From Gemmatimonadota bacterium (GTDB taxonomy: Bacteria > Gemmatimonadota > Gemmatimonadetes > Gemmatimonadales > Gemmatimonadaceae): a stretch of 46,122 nucleotides of DNA. Both the position numbers and the translations under genes were made by a program. Position 1 is the first letter of the stretch. Every line of letters begins with the position of its first letter. This document shows positions 14,945 to 23,807 of this stretch, one piece after another. The stretch spans positions 1-46,122 of the forward strand of contig JARIFA010000011.1 in NCBI GenBank assembly GCA_031127075.1. Reading direction: 5' to 3'. Under the pieces are notes generated by a model. The model had not been told where the DNA came from and did not search any database. It saw only the letters and a program-made list of their open reading frames with translations.

Positions 14945-17217
14945 TGCCCGCCAGCCCCACGGGGCCGCCGCGCCTCGTCGACGTCGCGCTCCCCCTCCCG
15001 CTCCGCCGGACCTTCACCTACGCCGTGCCGGAGGCGCTGGCGGCGCGCGCGGTGCCCGGCGCCCGCGTCGTGGTGCCGGTGCGCGGCCGACGCGTCATCG
15101 GCTTCTGCACGGGCCCGAGTGACGGCGCGTCGCTGGGTGACACGGAGGCCAAGCCGATCCTGGATGCTCCGGACGCCGAGCCGGCGCTCCCGCCCGACCT
15201 GCTCGCGGCGTGTCGCTGGATCGCGGACTACCACGTCACCGCGCTCGGGCTGGTCTGCCGTGCCGCGCTCCCGGCGGCGCTCGGCGTCGCGAGTCGGCCC
15301 GACGCGCCGGGCCGCACCGCGCGCCTGCTCGTGCTGACCGACGCGCTCCCCTCGTTGCTCGAGCGCGATCGGGTGTTCGGGCGCGCGCATCAGCAGCGCG
15401 CGCTCTTCGAACTCGTGGAGCAACTCGGCGGGACCGCCGATCTCGCCACGGTGACCGCGCAGCTCGGCTGCACACCCTCCGTGGTCGACGGGCTCGTGCG
15501 GCGTGGTGTCGCGCGCCTCGACACCGCTGACCGGCCGCGCGATCCCTTCGCCGCGCAGCCGCCGTCGCCCGCGGTTGCGGTGGCCCCGACCGACGCCCAG
15601 CGTGAGGCCGTCGCGTCGATCCTGGCGCTCCCACCCGGCGGCGCGGCGCTGCTCCACGGGATCACCGGCAGCGGGAAGACCCTCGTCTATCTCGAGGTGC
15701 TCGAGCAGGTGGTGCGTCGCGAGGGGCGCACCGCGATCGTGCTCGTCCCGGAGATCGCGCTCACGCCGCAGACGGTCGACCGCTTCCGCGGCCGCTTCGG
15801 CGATCTCGTCGCGGTGCTCCATTCGGGACTCTCCGACGGGGAGCGCCTCGACGCCTGGCGCGCGCTGCGCGCCGGCACCAAGCGCATCGCGGTCGGCGCG
15901 CGGTCGGCGGTCTTCGCGCCGCTCCCGGACCTCGGGGCGATCATCGTCGATGAGGAGCACGAGGCGAGCTACAAGCAGGCGGAGGCGCCGCGGTATCACG
16001 CGCGCGAGGTCGCGCTGATCCGCGCGCGAGAGACGGGGGCGCGGTGCGTGCTCGGAAGTGCGACGCCGAGTCTCGAAAGCTGGCGCAATGCGCAGCTGGG
16101 TCGGCTCGCGCTCCTCTCGCTGCCAGCGCGCGTCGGCGGCGGGACGCTTCCGGCGGTTCGCGTCGTCGACCTCCGACAGGAGCGGCGCGCGTCGCTCCCC
16201 GATGAGGTCGCGCGGCGGCAGGTCGTCTCCGCGTCGCTCGAGGCGCTCGTGCGTGACCGGCTCGCGCGCGGTGAGCAGGCGATGCTCCTCCTCAATCGAC
16301 GCGGCTATGCGGCCTTCGTGCAGTGCGCCGAGGGGCACGTGGCGGCCTGCCCGCACTGTTCGATCTCGCTGACCTATCATCGGACCCCCGAGCGGCTCGT
16401 CTGTCACTACTGCCAGCATCAGGAGCCGGCCGGGAAGCGGTGCCCCGACTGCGACGCGCCGATGGAGCGTCAGCGTGGGCTCGGGACGCAGCAGGTGGAG
16501 CGGCTGCTCGTCGAGCGGTTTCCGACAGCGCGGATCGCGCGGATGGACGTCGATACCACGAGTGGGAAATGGGCGCACGCACGGATCCTCGAGCGCTTCG
16601 GGCGTGGGGAGATCGACCTCCTCCTCGGGACGCAGATGATCGCGAAAGGGCTCGATTTCCCGAATGTGACGCTCGTGGGGGTGATCGACGCCGACGTCGG
16701 GATCAACCTTCCCGACTTCCGCGCGAGTGAGCGGACCTTCCAGCTGCTGAGTCAGGTGGCGGGGCGCGCCGGGCGCGGGCCGCAGAGCGGGGAGGTGGTG
16801 ATCCAGACGCGCACGCCGGGGCATCACGCCGTGCGGCACGCGGCGTCGCACGACTTCCTGGGATTCGTCGCCGAGGAACTCGCGGCGCGCGAGGATCCGC
16901 CCTATCCACCATCGCTCCGGCTCGCGAACGTCGTGGTGAGCGGGCTCGACGAGGGGGCCGTCGCGGAGTTCGCCGAGCGTGTCACGCAGTGGCTCGTCAG
17001 GGCGGATACGCGGTTCGGGCTCGGCGTGACGGTCCTCGGACCGGCGCCCTGCCCAATCGAGCGAGTGAAGACACGGTACCGCTGGCACGTGATCCTCAAG
17101 TCGGCGCAGGCGGCGCCGCTGACGCGGCTCCTCGGCGGGCTCGTGGACGGAGTGGAGGTGCCGGCGGCCGGAGCGATGCGGCTCGCCGTCGACCGCGACC
17201 CCGTCGCGCTGCTCTGA
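14944..17217 (+). CDS. priA: Primosomal protein N' (replication restart helicase PriA)
   Basis: Recognises stalled forks and reloads the replicative helicase; a 3'-5' superfamily 2 DNA helicase of 757 residues. The N-terminal DNA-binding domain contains VDVALPLPLRRTFTY. Helicase motif I is GITGSGKT (239-246) and motif II DEEH (336-339). The zinc-binding insert spans 461-503 with Cys at 461, 469, 472, 487, 490, 500 and 503; the family usually has eight Cys and one of the first pair is missing here, with Gly464-His465 in its place. Later motifs GTQMIAKGLDFPNVTLVG and QVAGRAGRG are intact. The start overlaps the kinase stop. A 7-bp hairpin (17216-17232) overlaps the stop codon but has no T-run. 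Confidence 0.96.
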   Translation: MPASPTGPPRLVDVALPLPLRRTFTYAVPEALAARAVPGARVVVPVRGRRVIGFCTGPSDGASLGDTEAKPILDAPDAEPALPPDLLAACRWIADYHVTALGLVCRAALPAALGVASRPDAPGRTARLLVLTDALPSLLERDRVFGRAHQQRALFELVEQLGGTADLATVTAQLGCTPSVVDGLVRRGVARLDTADRPRDPFAAQPPSPAVAVAPTDAQREAVASILALPPGGAALLHGITGSGKTLVYLEVLEQVVRREGRTAIVLVPEIALTPQTVDRFRGRFGDLVAVLHSGLSDGERLDAWRALRAGTKRIAVGARSAVFAPLPDLGAIIVDEEHEASYKQAEAPRYHAREVALIRARETGARCVLGSATPSLESWRNAQLGRLALLSLPARVGGGTLPAVRVVDLRQERRASLPDEVARRQVVSASLEALVRDRLARGEQAMLLLNRRGYAAFVQCAEGHVAACPHCSISLTYHRTPERLVCHYCQHQEPAGKRCPDCDAPMERQRGLGTQQVERLLVERFPTARIARMDVDTTSGKWAHARILERFGRGEIDLLLGTQMIAKGLDFPNVTLVGVIDADVGINLPDFRASERTFQLLSQVAGRAGRGPQSGEVVIQTRTPGHHAVRHAASHDFLGFVAEELAAREDPPYPPSLRLANVVVSGLDEGAVAEFAERVTQWLVRADTRFGLGVTVLGPAPCPIERVKTRYRWHVILKSAQAAPLTRLLGGLVDGVEVPAAGAMRLAVDRDPVALL

Positions 17218-17279
17218 CCGGCCGCGCCGGTCGCGGCGCGCGGGTGGTGGCCGGGCGCGGCCCCGGCGATCTTTCCCGC

Positions 17280-17687
17280 ATGGCCCAGCCGACCCTCGCC
17301 CTCGCCGCGGACGCCCGCGAGCGCTTCCTCCTCGACATCGCGGCGGTCGTGCCCGAAGCGCGGCTCGCGGAGCTCCACTTCTTCCCCGCGCTCCGGCAGG
17401 GGACGCTCGAGACGGGCGTTGCCGTCATCGCCGCGGAGCCCGAGGATCCGGCCCGCACCCGGCACGTCGTCTTCAGCGCCCGCTACCGCTGGACGCGGAA
17501 GGGGCCGGACCGTGGGAAGTGGGAGCACGAGGTGATCGCCGAGGCCGATGCGCCGCTTGTCACCGTCGAGGCGGTGGTGCAGGGGGTGAAGACACGCGCG
17601 CACGAGGCGGCAGAGCCCGAGCGGATGTCGGGGGACGAGGCGCGGACGCGGATCGCGGAGCTACGGTGTCGGAGCACCCCGCAGTAG
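17280..17687 (+). CDS. Hypothetical protein (135 aa)
   Basis: Not recognised. The product is a soluble, mixed alpha/beta protein without signal peptide or membrane helix. Notable stretches are ELHFFPALRQG, GVAVIAAEPED and HVVFSARYRWTRKGPDRGKWEHEV, the latter rich in aromatic and basic residues. There is no Shine-Dalgarno before ATG 17280, but GATCTT lies 6 nt upstream, so it may be leaderless. It overlaps the Fur-family gene by 22 bp in another frame, which suggests the two are co-expressed and possibly functionally linked. Confidence 0.6.
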   Translation: MAQPTLALAADARERFLLDIAAVVPEARLAELHFFPALRQGTLETGVAVIAAEPEDPARTRHVVFSARYRWTRKGPDRGKWEHEVIAEADAPLVTVEAVVQGVKTRAHEAAEPERMSGDEARTRIAELRCRSTPQ

Positions 17688-18118
17688 CGCGGTTCGTCGC
17701 CTACCTCCGGGAGCAGAATCTCCCGGTGACGGCGCAGCGGTTGGCGATCGCGCAGACGCTGCTCTCGTCCGAGCGGCATCTCTCCGCGGACGAGGTGGCG
17801 GCGGAGGTCGCACGCGGTGGGGCGCGGGTCGGCACGGCGACGGTGTACCGCACCATCGATACCCTCCTCGCGAGCGGACTGCTCGTCGAGCGCGACTTCG
17901 GCGAGGGGTTCCGCCGGTTCGAGCCGGCGCGCGATATCCCGCATCACGAGCATCTCGTCTGCGATCAGTGCGGCCGCGTCGAGGAGTTCCGCGATGAGCG
18001 GCTCGAGCGGATGACGACGATCGTGGCCGAGTCGCGAGGGTTCGCCCGGCAGCGGCATCGGCTCGTGATCCACGGCATCTGCCAGGCGTGCCAGCGGGGC
18101 GGTCCCCGCCTCCCGTAG
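17666..18118 (+). CDS. Fur-family metalloregulator
   Basis: A 150-residue DNA-binding repressor of the Fur/PerR/Zur family. The winged helix (about 1-80) includes the typical GTATVYRTIDTLLASGL. The dimerisation/metal region has HHEHLVCDQCGRVEEF, giving the regulatory His/Glu ligands and the first CxxC, and a second CxxC in GICQACQ near the C-terminus, which together form the structural zinc site. Which metal or peroxide it senses cannot be decided from sequence. GTG 17666 is the start, with GGAG 5 nt upstream; no ATG fits. It overlaps the end of the preceding hypothetical gene and precedes ccdA by 72 nt. Confidence 0.9.
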   Translation: MSEHPAVARFVAYLREQNLPVTAQRLAIAQTLLSSERHLSADEVAAEVARGGARVGTATVYRTIDTLLASGLLVERDFGEGFRRFEPARDIPHHEHLVCDQCGRVEEFRDERLERMTTIVAESRGFARQRHRLVIHGICQACQRGGPRLP

Positions 18119-18142
18119 CTCCGTTCCACGCGTCGCCTCGCC

Positions 18143-18148
18143 CATATT
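18143..18148 (+). promoter_or_regulatory. Putative -10 box for ccdA
   Basis: CATATT is followed by a leader of about 35 nt that ends with AGGA 7 nt before ATG 18191. Very similar boxes (TATATT flanked by C/G) occur before the kinase gene ending at 29816 and the M20 peptidase gene at 43981. Confidence 0.35.
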
Positions 18149-18190
18149 CCGGAGGCGTCACGCGCCATCGCCCTCCGCCAGGAACCCGCC

Positions 18191-18922
18191 ATGTCCGGAT
18201 TCGAATCCCCGCTCTCGCTCGGCATCGCGTTCTCCGCCGGGATCCTCAGCTTCCTGAGTCCCTGCGTCCTCCCGCTCGTGCCGAGCTACGTGACGTTCAT
18301 CACCGGGCGGTCACTCGACGATCTGCGGCACACGCGGCGCGAGGCGCTCGTGCACGCGGTGCTCTTCGTGCTCGGGTTCTCGATGATCTTCCTCGCCCTC
18401 GGCGCGGGGGCGACGGCCTTCGGCCAGTTGATGATCCGGAACCGCGATCTCATCAGCCGCATCGGCGGCGTGCTCATCATCGGGTTCGGCCTCTCCCTGC
18501 TCGGCGTCTTCAATCTCGGCTTCCTCGCGCGGGACACGCGGGTCCACCTGACGAACAAGCCGCTCGGCTATCTCGGCACCGTCCTGGTGGGGATCGCCTT
18601 CGGGGCGGGGTGGTCGCCGTGCATCGGGCCAATCCTCGGCGCGATCCTGACGATGGCCGCCAACGAGGGGGATCTCGGCCGCGGCCTGCAGCTCCTCGGC
18701 GCGTATTCCGCGGGGCTCGCGGTCCCATTCCTGCTCGCCGCGCTCGCGGTGGACCGGTTCCTCGACCTCTTCGCCCGGGTCCGCCACCGGATGGTGTGGG
18801 TCAATCGCGTGGCCGGAGTGCTCCTGCTCTTCGTCGGGCTCCTGCTCGTCAGCAATCGGTTCACCGTGCTGTCGAGCTGGTTGCAGGATCTCACCCCGGC
18901 CTTCATTCGCGACCGAATCTAG
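18191..18922 (+). CDS. ccdA: CcdA-type cytochrome c biogenesis / disulfide reductant transporter
   Basis: A 243-residue inner-membrane protein that passes reducing equivalents from cytoplasmic thioredoxin to periplasmic thiol proteins, for example for cytochrome c maturation. It has about six transmembrane helices and the two membrane-embedded cysteines of the DsbD core: Cys25 in LSPCVLPLVPSY and Cys144 in GWSPCIGPILG. There is no thioredoxin or N-terminal DsbD-alpha domain, so it is the short CcdA form. ATG 18191 has AGGA at proper distance. Its stop overlaps the convergent barrel gene by 4 bp. No cytochrome c maturation genes are nearby. Confidence 0.92.
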   Translation: MSGFESPLSLGIAFSAGILSFLSPCVLPLVPSYVTFITGRSLDDLRHTRREALVHAVLFVLGFSMIFLALGAGATAFGQLMIRNRDLISRIGGVLIIGFGLSLLGVFNLGFLARDTRVHLTNKPLGYLGTVLVGIAFGAGWSPCIGPILGAILTMAANEGDLGRGLQLLGAYSAGLAVPFLLAALAVDRFLDLFARVRHRMVWVNRVAGVLLLFVGLLLVSNRFTVLSSWLQDLTPAFIRDRI

Positions 18923-19446
18923 AACTTCCAGCCGACGACGATCGGCATGGAGTGCATCTCGGGGTCGAGCTGGATCGACTGATACCTCGCCTCGACGAAC
19001 CAGCGCCCGCGGCCGACCCCGGCGCCGAAGGTGTACGCGAGGTCCGACTCGGCATCGCTCCCCGCGACATTGCTGTCCATCTGGTAGAAGCCGAGCCCGC
19101 CGAGGAGATAGACGCCCGTGGTCTGGATCGGCGCGATCGCGCTCGCCATCACGCCGATCTGCGTCCAGTGCCCATCGCCCACCACGTCGGCGAGGTCGTT
19201 CGAGAAGGCGTAGCGGGCGTAGTCGCCGCTGATCCGAGCGGTGAACCGGTCGGTCACGGGCATATCGACCTGCGCACCGATCACGTACCCGGTCTTGGCC
19301 GCGTCGCCCATATCGCCGAGAGGGACGCCGGTGCCGAGGGTGACGGCGAAGCGAGGGGTGTCGCTCCGCTGCGCGGCGGCCGGGACGGCGAGGAGGGAAA
19401 CGAGGGCCGTGACGAGGGTGGCGACACGGACGGGGGAAGCAGACAT
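18919..19446 (-). CDS. Outer-membrane beta-barrel protein
   Basis: A 175-residue exported protein. A signal peptide (about residues 1-26, ending AVPAAAQ) is followed by alternating hydrophobic/polar strands: FAVTLGTGVPLG, GYVIGAQVDMPV, FTARISGDYARYAF, GVYLLGGLGFYQM, LAYTFGAGVGRG, WFVEARYQSIQL, ending IVVGWKF with the terminal Phe typical of outer-membrane insertion signals. This fits a small eight-stranded OmpA/OmpX-like barrel; the role is unknown. ATG 19446 has AGGAG about 7 nt upstream; the frame continues upstream into the ABC gene's antisense but that part is not coding. The 3' end converges on ccdA with a 4-bp overlap. Confidence 0.8.
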   Translation of the reverse strand: MSASPVRVATLVTALVSLLAVPAAAQRSDTPRFAVTLGTGVPLGDMGDAAKTGYVIGAQVDMPVTDRFTARISGDYARYAFSNDLADVVGDGHWTQIGVMASAIAPIQTTGVYLLGGLGFYQMDSNVAGSDAESDLAYTFGAGVGRGRWFVEARYQSIQLDPEMHSMPIVVGWKF

Positions 19447-19534
19447 CGCGAGCTCCTGTGAGGGTGAGGTGTGACAGGCGGACGATGCCGCCCTGCGCCC
19501 CCTCCCCTCAATCAGCGAATCGCCCGGCGAGCTG

Positions 19535-21310
19535 TCAGGCGACGCCCGGCGCCGTCGTCGGGGCCTCCGCGGCCTCGAGCTCCTCCTCGAGACGCTGCCG
19601 GTCGAGGAGCGTCCAGTAGCGGCCCCGCGCGGCGAGGAGATCCTCGTGGCGGCCCTGCTCGACGATGCGTCCCTCGTCCAAGACGAGGATCCAGTGCGCG
19701 TCGCGCACCGCGGTGATGCGATGGCTCGCGATGATCGCGGTGCGTCCCGCCAGCGCCTCACGGAGTCCGCGGAGGATCGCGGCCTCGGTCTGCGTGTCGA
19801 CGGCGGCGAGGGCATCATCGAGGATGACCACGGCGGGTCGCCGCGCGAGGGCGCGTGCGAGGGCGGCCCGCTGGCGCTGCCCCCCGGAGAGATTCACGCC
19901 GCGCTCGCCGAGCATCGTCTCCCAGCCGTCCGGAAGCGCCTCGATGGTCTCCGCGAGCTGGGCGACGCCGGCCGCCCAGCTCGCGGAGTCACTGTCACGG
20001 GTGCCGTACTCGAGGTTCGCCCGGATCGTCTCGCTGAAGAGCACGCTCTCCTGCGGGACGAAGCCGATCTCGGCCCGGAGGACGTGCAGCGGGATCTCGC
20101 GCAGATCGACGCCGTCCAGGAGGATCCGTCCGTGCGTCGGATCGGTGAGGCGCGGGAGCAGTTCGAGCAGCGTGCTCTTCCCGCTCGCCGTCGCGCCGAC
20201 GATGCCGAGGGTCGTCCCGGCGGCGACGTCGACGGAGATGTCGTGGAGCACCTCGCGTGCGGTGCCGGGATATGTGAAGCCGACCTGCTCGAGGGTGAGA
20301 CGTCGGCCGCCGGTGGCGGGGGGGAGCGGCGTGCCGGGCGCGGCGGCGTCGCGCAGCGTGGGCTCGGCGTCGAGGACGTCGAGGACGCGACGCATCGAGG
20401 CGGCGCCGCGCTGGAAGAGGTTCGTGACCCAACCGAGCGCGATGAGGGGCCAGGTGAGGTTGGCGAGGTAAAGGCCGAAGGCCACGAAGGTCCCGACGCT
20501 CATCCGCCCACCGAGCACCATCCCGCCGCCGACGCCGAGGACCACGGCGGCGCCGAGCCCGGCGAGGAGGGTGAAGCTGGGGGTGAACAGCGCGTTGAGC
20601 CGTGCGAGGCGCATGTTGCGCGCGAGGTACTCGTCGCTCAGCGCGGCGAAGCGCGCGGTCTCGGCCTCCTCCTGCGCGTAGGCGCGGACGACGCGCACGC
20701 CGGAGAGGTGTTCCTGCGTCATCGTCGTGAGGTCGCCGAACTGCGCCTGGACGCGCTCGAACCGGTCGTGCGTGGCGCGGCCAAGGGTCCACATCACCCA
20801 GGGCAACGGCACCATCGGCAGGAGGGCGAGGAGGGTCAGGCGCGGGCTGATCTGCACCATGTACACGAGCGCGAAGAGCGCACCGAAGATGGTGTTCGTG
20901 AGGTACATGATGGCCGGGCCGACGGCCATCCGGACCGCGCCGAGGTCGTTCGTGAGCCGTGCCATCACTTCGCCCGTGCGGGTGCGGCCGTAGAAGGCGG
21001 CGTCGAGCGTCGTGAGTCGAGCGAAGGCGGTGTCGCGGAGGTCGGTCTCGACGATGCGCGAGACGCCGTTGAGGATCTCCCGCATCTGGAAGCGGAAGAA
21101 CGCCATCGTGAGCGTGGCCGCCACCATCGTCGCACCGATGCGGATGACGGGGGCGACGCCGGCGCCCCCCCCGAGCGCATCGATCGCCTGCCTGAGCAGG
21201 GTGGGGATGACGCTGTTGATCGCGGTGGAGAGGACGACGCAGGCGAGCCCCGCCGCGAACCGCCAGCGGTATGGCCGCATCCACGGGAGCAGCCGGAGGA
21301 GGAGGCGCAT
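19535..21310 (-). CDS. ABC exporter half-transporter (degenerate-site type)
   Basis: A 591-residue fusion of a six-helix transmembrane domain (about 15-310) with a nucleotide-binding domain (about 340-575), as in MsbA/MdlB/BmrC exporters of lipids, drugs or peptides. Walker A is GATASGKST (around 370-378) and the signature LSGGQRQR is intact. Walker B reads VVILDDALAAVD (around 493-504), with Asp where most exporters have the catalytic Glu. In heterodimeric exporters such as BmrCD and TM287/288, one subunit carries this substitution and pairs with a canonical subunit. No second ABC gene is adjacent. It lies 32 nt downstream of ggt and is probably co-transcribed. No Shine-Dalgarno is visible at ATG 21310. 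Confidence 0.92.
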   Translation of the reverse strand: MRLLLRLLPWMRPYRWRFAAGLACVVLSTAINSVIPTLLRQAIDALGGGAGVAPVIRIGATMVAATLTMAFFRFQMREILNGVSRIVETDLRDTAFARLTTLDAAFYGRTRTGEVMARLTNDLGAVRMAVGPAIMYLTNTIFGALFALVYMVQISPRLTLLALLPMVPLPWVMWTLGRATHDRFERVQAQFGDLTTMTQEHLSGVRVVRAYAQEEAETARFAALSDEYLARNMRLARLNALFTPSFTLLAGLGAAVVLGVGGGMVLGGRMSVGTFVAFGLYLANLTWPLIALGWVTNLFQRGAASMRRVLDVLDAEPTLRDAAAPGTPLPPATGGRRLTLEQVGFTYPGTAREVLHDISVDVAAGTTLGIVGATASGKSTLLELLPRLTDPTHGRILLDGVDLREIPLHVLRAEIGFVPQESVLFSETIRANLEYGTRDSDSASWAAGVAQLAETIEALPDGWETMLGERGVNLSGGQRQRAALARALARRPAVVILDDALAAVDTQTEAAILRGLREALAGRTAIIASHRITAVRDAHWILVLDEGRIVEQGRHEDLLAARGRYWTLLDRQRLEEELEAAEAPTTAPGVA

Positions 21311-21342
21311 GCGCGTCGCGAGGGGCGGGGGCGGCCCCGCCC

Positions 21343-23103
21343 TCAGTAGCCGACCGCGGCGCCCGAGCCGCGCGGCTCGCGGACGCCGTGCCAGCCGCCG
21401 GGGACGCGCATGATCGCGTTCACGTTCGCGATCGCACCCTGCCGGCCGAGCGCGTGCCCCATCCCCTCGAGCTTCACGAGCTCCTCCTCTGCGAAGCCCT
21501 GGCCCTCGACGCGGATCTGGTCGGGGAGCGACTGGTGGTGCAGCCGCGGCGCGCGCATCGCGTCGCCGAGCGTCATCCGGTGCTCGATCACGTTGAGGAT
21601 GACCTGCGTCACCGCCGTGATGATTGTCGGGCCACCCGCGGCGCCGACGACCAGCAGGACCTGCCCCTGCGGATCGAGCACGATCGTCGGTGACATCGCG
21701 GAGAGCATCCGCTTGCCGGGCTGCACCGCGTTTGCTTCGCCCTGCACGAGTCCGAACATGTTCGGCGTCCCGGGCTGCGCGGCGAAGTCGTCCATCTCGT
21801 TGTTCAGGAAGAAGCCGCCGCCCGGCACCCAGACCGCGGAGCCGTAGCCGCCATTGATGGTCGTCGTCGTGGCGACGGCGTTCCCGGCGGCGTCGACGAC
21901 GCTGTAGTGCGTCGTATGCTCCGGCTCACGGCCCTGCGGCGCGAAGGCCGGGGTCTTGGAGGCGCGGGTCCGGTCGATCGTCGCGGCGAGCGTCGCGGCG
22001 TACGACTTGCTCACGAGCTCCGCGCGCGGCACGGGGACGAAGTCGGGATCGGCGAGCTTCGCGTTGCGGTCCTGGAAGCTCCGGCGGAACGCCTCGGCGA
22101 GCAGATGCATGTACGGCGCCGTGCCGAAGGCGGGGAGCGGCCCGAAGGTCTCGAGGATGTTGAACGTCTCGGTCATCGTGATGCCGCCCGAGGAGGACGG
22201 CGGCATCGTAATCAGCGTGTAGCCGCGGTAGGTCGAGACGACGGGCTCGCGCCACTTGGCTTCGTATGTCCGGAGGTCCTCGCGCGTGATGATGCCGCCG
22301 CCCCGTTCCATCTCCGCGACGAGCGTCTCGCCCACGGGCCCATCATAGAACGCCGCCGGCCCACGCTCCGCGATGAGCTGCAGGGACCGCGCGAGGTCGC
22401 CCTGCACGAGGCGCTCGCCGGGCGGCACGGCCTCGCCACCGGGGAAGAAGAGGGCGCAGCCGGCGAAGCGGCAGAGCCGCTCCTGCGAGCCACGCAGCGA
22501 CCGCCAGAGGCTGCTGTCGACCGCGAACCCCTCGCGCGCGAGACGGATCGCGGGGGCCATCACCTGTGCGAGGGACATCGTCCCGAACTTCTGCAGGGCC
22601 GCATCGAGGCCGGCGACCGCCCCCGGCACGCCCGACGCGAGGTGGCCGACGACGCTGCGGTCGGTGAGGCGGCCCGTCGCGTCGACGAACATGTCGCGCG
22701 TGGCGGCGAGCGGTGCGACCTCGCGATAGTCGAGGGCGGCGGTGCGACCGTCGGCCATCCGGATCGTCATGAACCCGCCCCCGCCGATGTTCCCCGCGAA
22801 CGGATACGTCACCGCGAGGGCGAAGCCGACCGCGACGGCGGCGTCGACCGCGTTCCCGCCGGCGCGGAGGATCTCGACCCCGGCCTCACTCGCGAGGTCG
22901 GAGTTGCTGGCGACCATCGCCGAGGGACCGAACGTCGCCTCGCGGGCCTCAGGGTAGCGCCACCCGCCGGCGTACGTGCCGGAGTAGCGCGCGTCGGATG
23001 GTGCGGGCGTCGGCGTCGCGGCCCCGGGACGGCAGGCCTGCAGCGTGAACGTCGCGAGGAGGAGGGCGCCGACGGCGCGGCGGGGGAGCAGGGCGGAGGG
23101 CAT
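21343..23103 (-). CDS. ggt: Gamma-glutamyltransferase, lipoprotein form
   Basis: Hydrolyses or transfers the gamma-glutamyl group of glutathione and related peptides; N-terminal nucleophile enzyme that cleaves itself into two subunits. The 586-residue precursor has a lipoprotein signal (lipobox LQAC), which would anchor it in the envelope instead of leaving it soluble in the periplasm. The N-terminal half contains ASEAGVEILRAGGNAVDAAVA and FAGNIGGGGFM. The autoprocessing site is before Thr397 in TTHYSVVDAAGNAVA. The C-terminal GG and end motif (DPR-like RGSGAAVGY) are as in the family. ATG 23103 is chosen since it begins the signal peptide; the open frame upstream runs into the antisense of the next gene. 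Two small envelope genes flank it. Confidence 0.93.
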   Translation of the reverse strand: MPSALLPRRAVGALLLATFTLQACRPGAATPTPAPSDARYSGTYAGGWRYPEAREATFGPSAMVASNSDLASEAGVEILRAGGNAVDAAVAVGFALAVTYPFAGNIGGGGFMTIRMADGRTAALDYREVAPLAATRDMFVDATGRLTDRSVVGHLASGVPGAVAGLDAALQKFGTMSLAQVMAPAIRLAREGFAVDSSLWRSLRGSQERLCRFAGCALFFPGGEAVPPGERLVQGDLARSLQLIAERGPAAFYDGPVGETLVAEMERGGGIITREDLRTYEAKWREPVVSTYRGYTLITMPPSSSGGITMTETFNILETFGPLPAFGTAPYMHLLAEAFRRSFQDRNAKLADPDFVPVPRAELVSKSYAATLAATIDRTRASKTPAFAPQGREPEHTTHYSVVDAAGNAVATTTTINGGYGSAVWVPGGGFFLNNEMDDFAAQPGTPNMFGLVQGEANAVQPGKRMLSAMSPTIVLDPQGQVLLVVGAAGGPTIITAVTQVILNVIEHRMTLGDAMRAPRLHHQSLPDQIRVEGQGFAEEELVKLEGMGHALGRQGAIANVNAIMRVPGGWHGVREPRGSGAAVGY

Positions 23104-23134
23104 CAGTCGGTCCTCGGTCGAGGCGCAGGGTGGG

Positions 23135-23788
23135 TCAGCGGGTGCCGGTGAAGCGGTAGCGGATGCCGACGCGCGTGACGTACTGGCGGACGGCGCGCGT
23201 CTCGCCGGCGCGGAGCCCCTCACCGGGACCCCAGAGCGTGGCATAGTCCTGCACGAGGGTCAGCGTCGCGCGCTGCCCGACGGTGAAGCCGAATCCGTAA
23301 CCGACGACCAGCGTGAGCGCGTTCCGCGCCGTGGCCTCGTCGGCCGTGAGCGGGTCGGTGCCGCGATAGTCGGCCCAGTGCGAGAGGCCGCCGGCGAGCT
23401 CGACGATCTGGTGCGCCCCCTCGGTCTCACGGCTGCGGAAGGTGACGAGGTAACTGCGTTGGGCGATGTTGCCGTCGCTGTTCGGCTGCGCGCTCCCCCC
23501 GCTGCGGCTGAGCGGGAGCCGCGCATCGGCGAGGGCGACGCCGAGGGCGCCGCTGCGGAGCCCGATATCGAGCGAGACCCGGCGCTGGACCGCCTCGCCG
23601 AGGTACCAGATGGCACCGCTCTGCCCGTCGACGCGGCCCTGGCTCTGCAGGAAGCCGACCGTCGCGGAGAGGGTGACGGGCCGGGTCGCCTCGCGCGGGG
23701 CCGGCACCTTGATGAGCTGGGCGGCGACCGGCGTCACGACGACGGCGGCGACCACGGCGACGCGCCGGAGAATGCGGGGGAGGAGCAT
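23135..23788 (-). CDS. Exported protein, probable beta-barrel
   Basis: A 217-residue exported protein. The signal peptide (MLLPRILRRVAVVAAVVV..., cleaved after VAAQ) is followed by many strand-like segments (RPVTLSATVGFLQ, AIWYLGEAVQ, RVSLDIGLRSG, YLVTFRSRETEG, LTLVVGYGFGFTVG, ATLTLVQDYATLW) and an ending YVTRVGIRYRF, consistent with an outer-membrane barrel or a beta-rich periplasmic protein. The function is not recognised. ATG 23788 is preferred over 23809 and 23848, because those would overlap murQ and lack the clean signal peptide. There is no Shine-Dalgarno; TAATTT 7 nt upstream suggests a leaderless transcript from a promoter shared with murQ. Confidence 0.7.
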   Translation of the reverse strand: MLLPRILRRVAVVAAVVVTPVAAQLIKVPAPREATRPVTLSATVGFLQSQGRVDGQSGAIWYLGEAVQRRVSLDIGLRSGALGVALADARLPLSRSGGSAQPNSDGNIAQRSYLVTFRSRETEGAHQIVELAGGLSHWADYRGTDPLTADEATARNALTLVVGYGFGFTVGQRATLTLVQDYATLWGPGEGLRAGETRAVRQYVTRVGIRYRFTGTR

Positions 23789-23794
23789 CGCTCG

Positions 23795-23801
23795 TAAATT
23801 A
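23795..23801. promoter_or_regulatory. Symmetric bidirectional leaderless promoter
   Basis: The entire gap between the divergent starts is 19 bp. In its exact centre lies TAAATTA. Read rightward, TAAATT (23795-23800) is 7 nt from the murQ ATG. Read leftward, TAATTT (23801-23796) is 7 nt from the ATG at 23788. Neither gene has a Shine-Dalgarno sequence. The geometry places both transcription starts on the start codons. Confidence 0.5.
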
Positions 23802-23807
23802 CACCGC

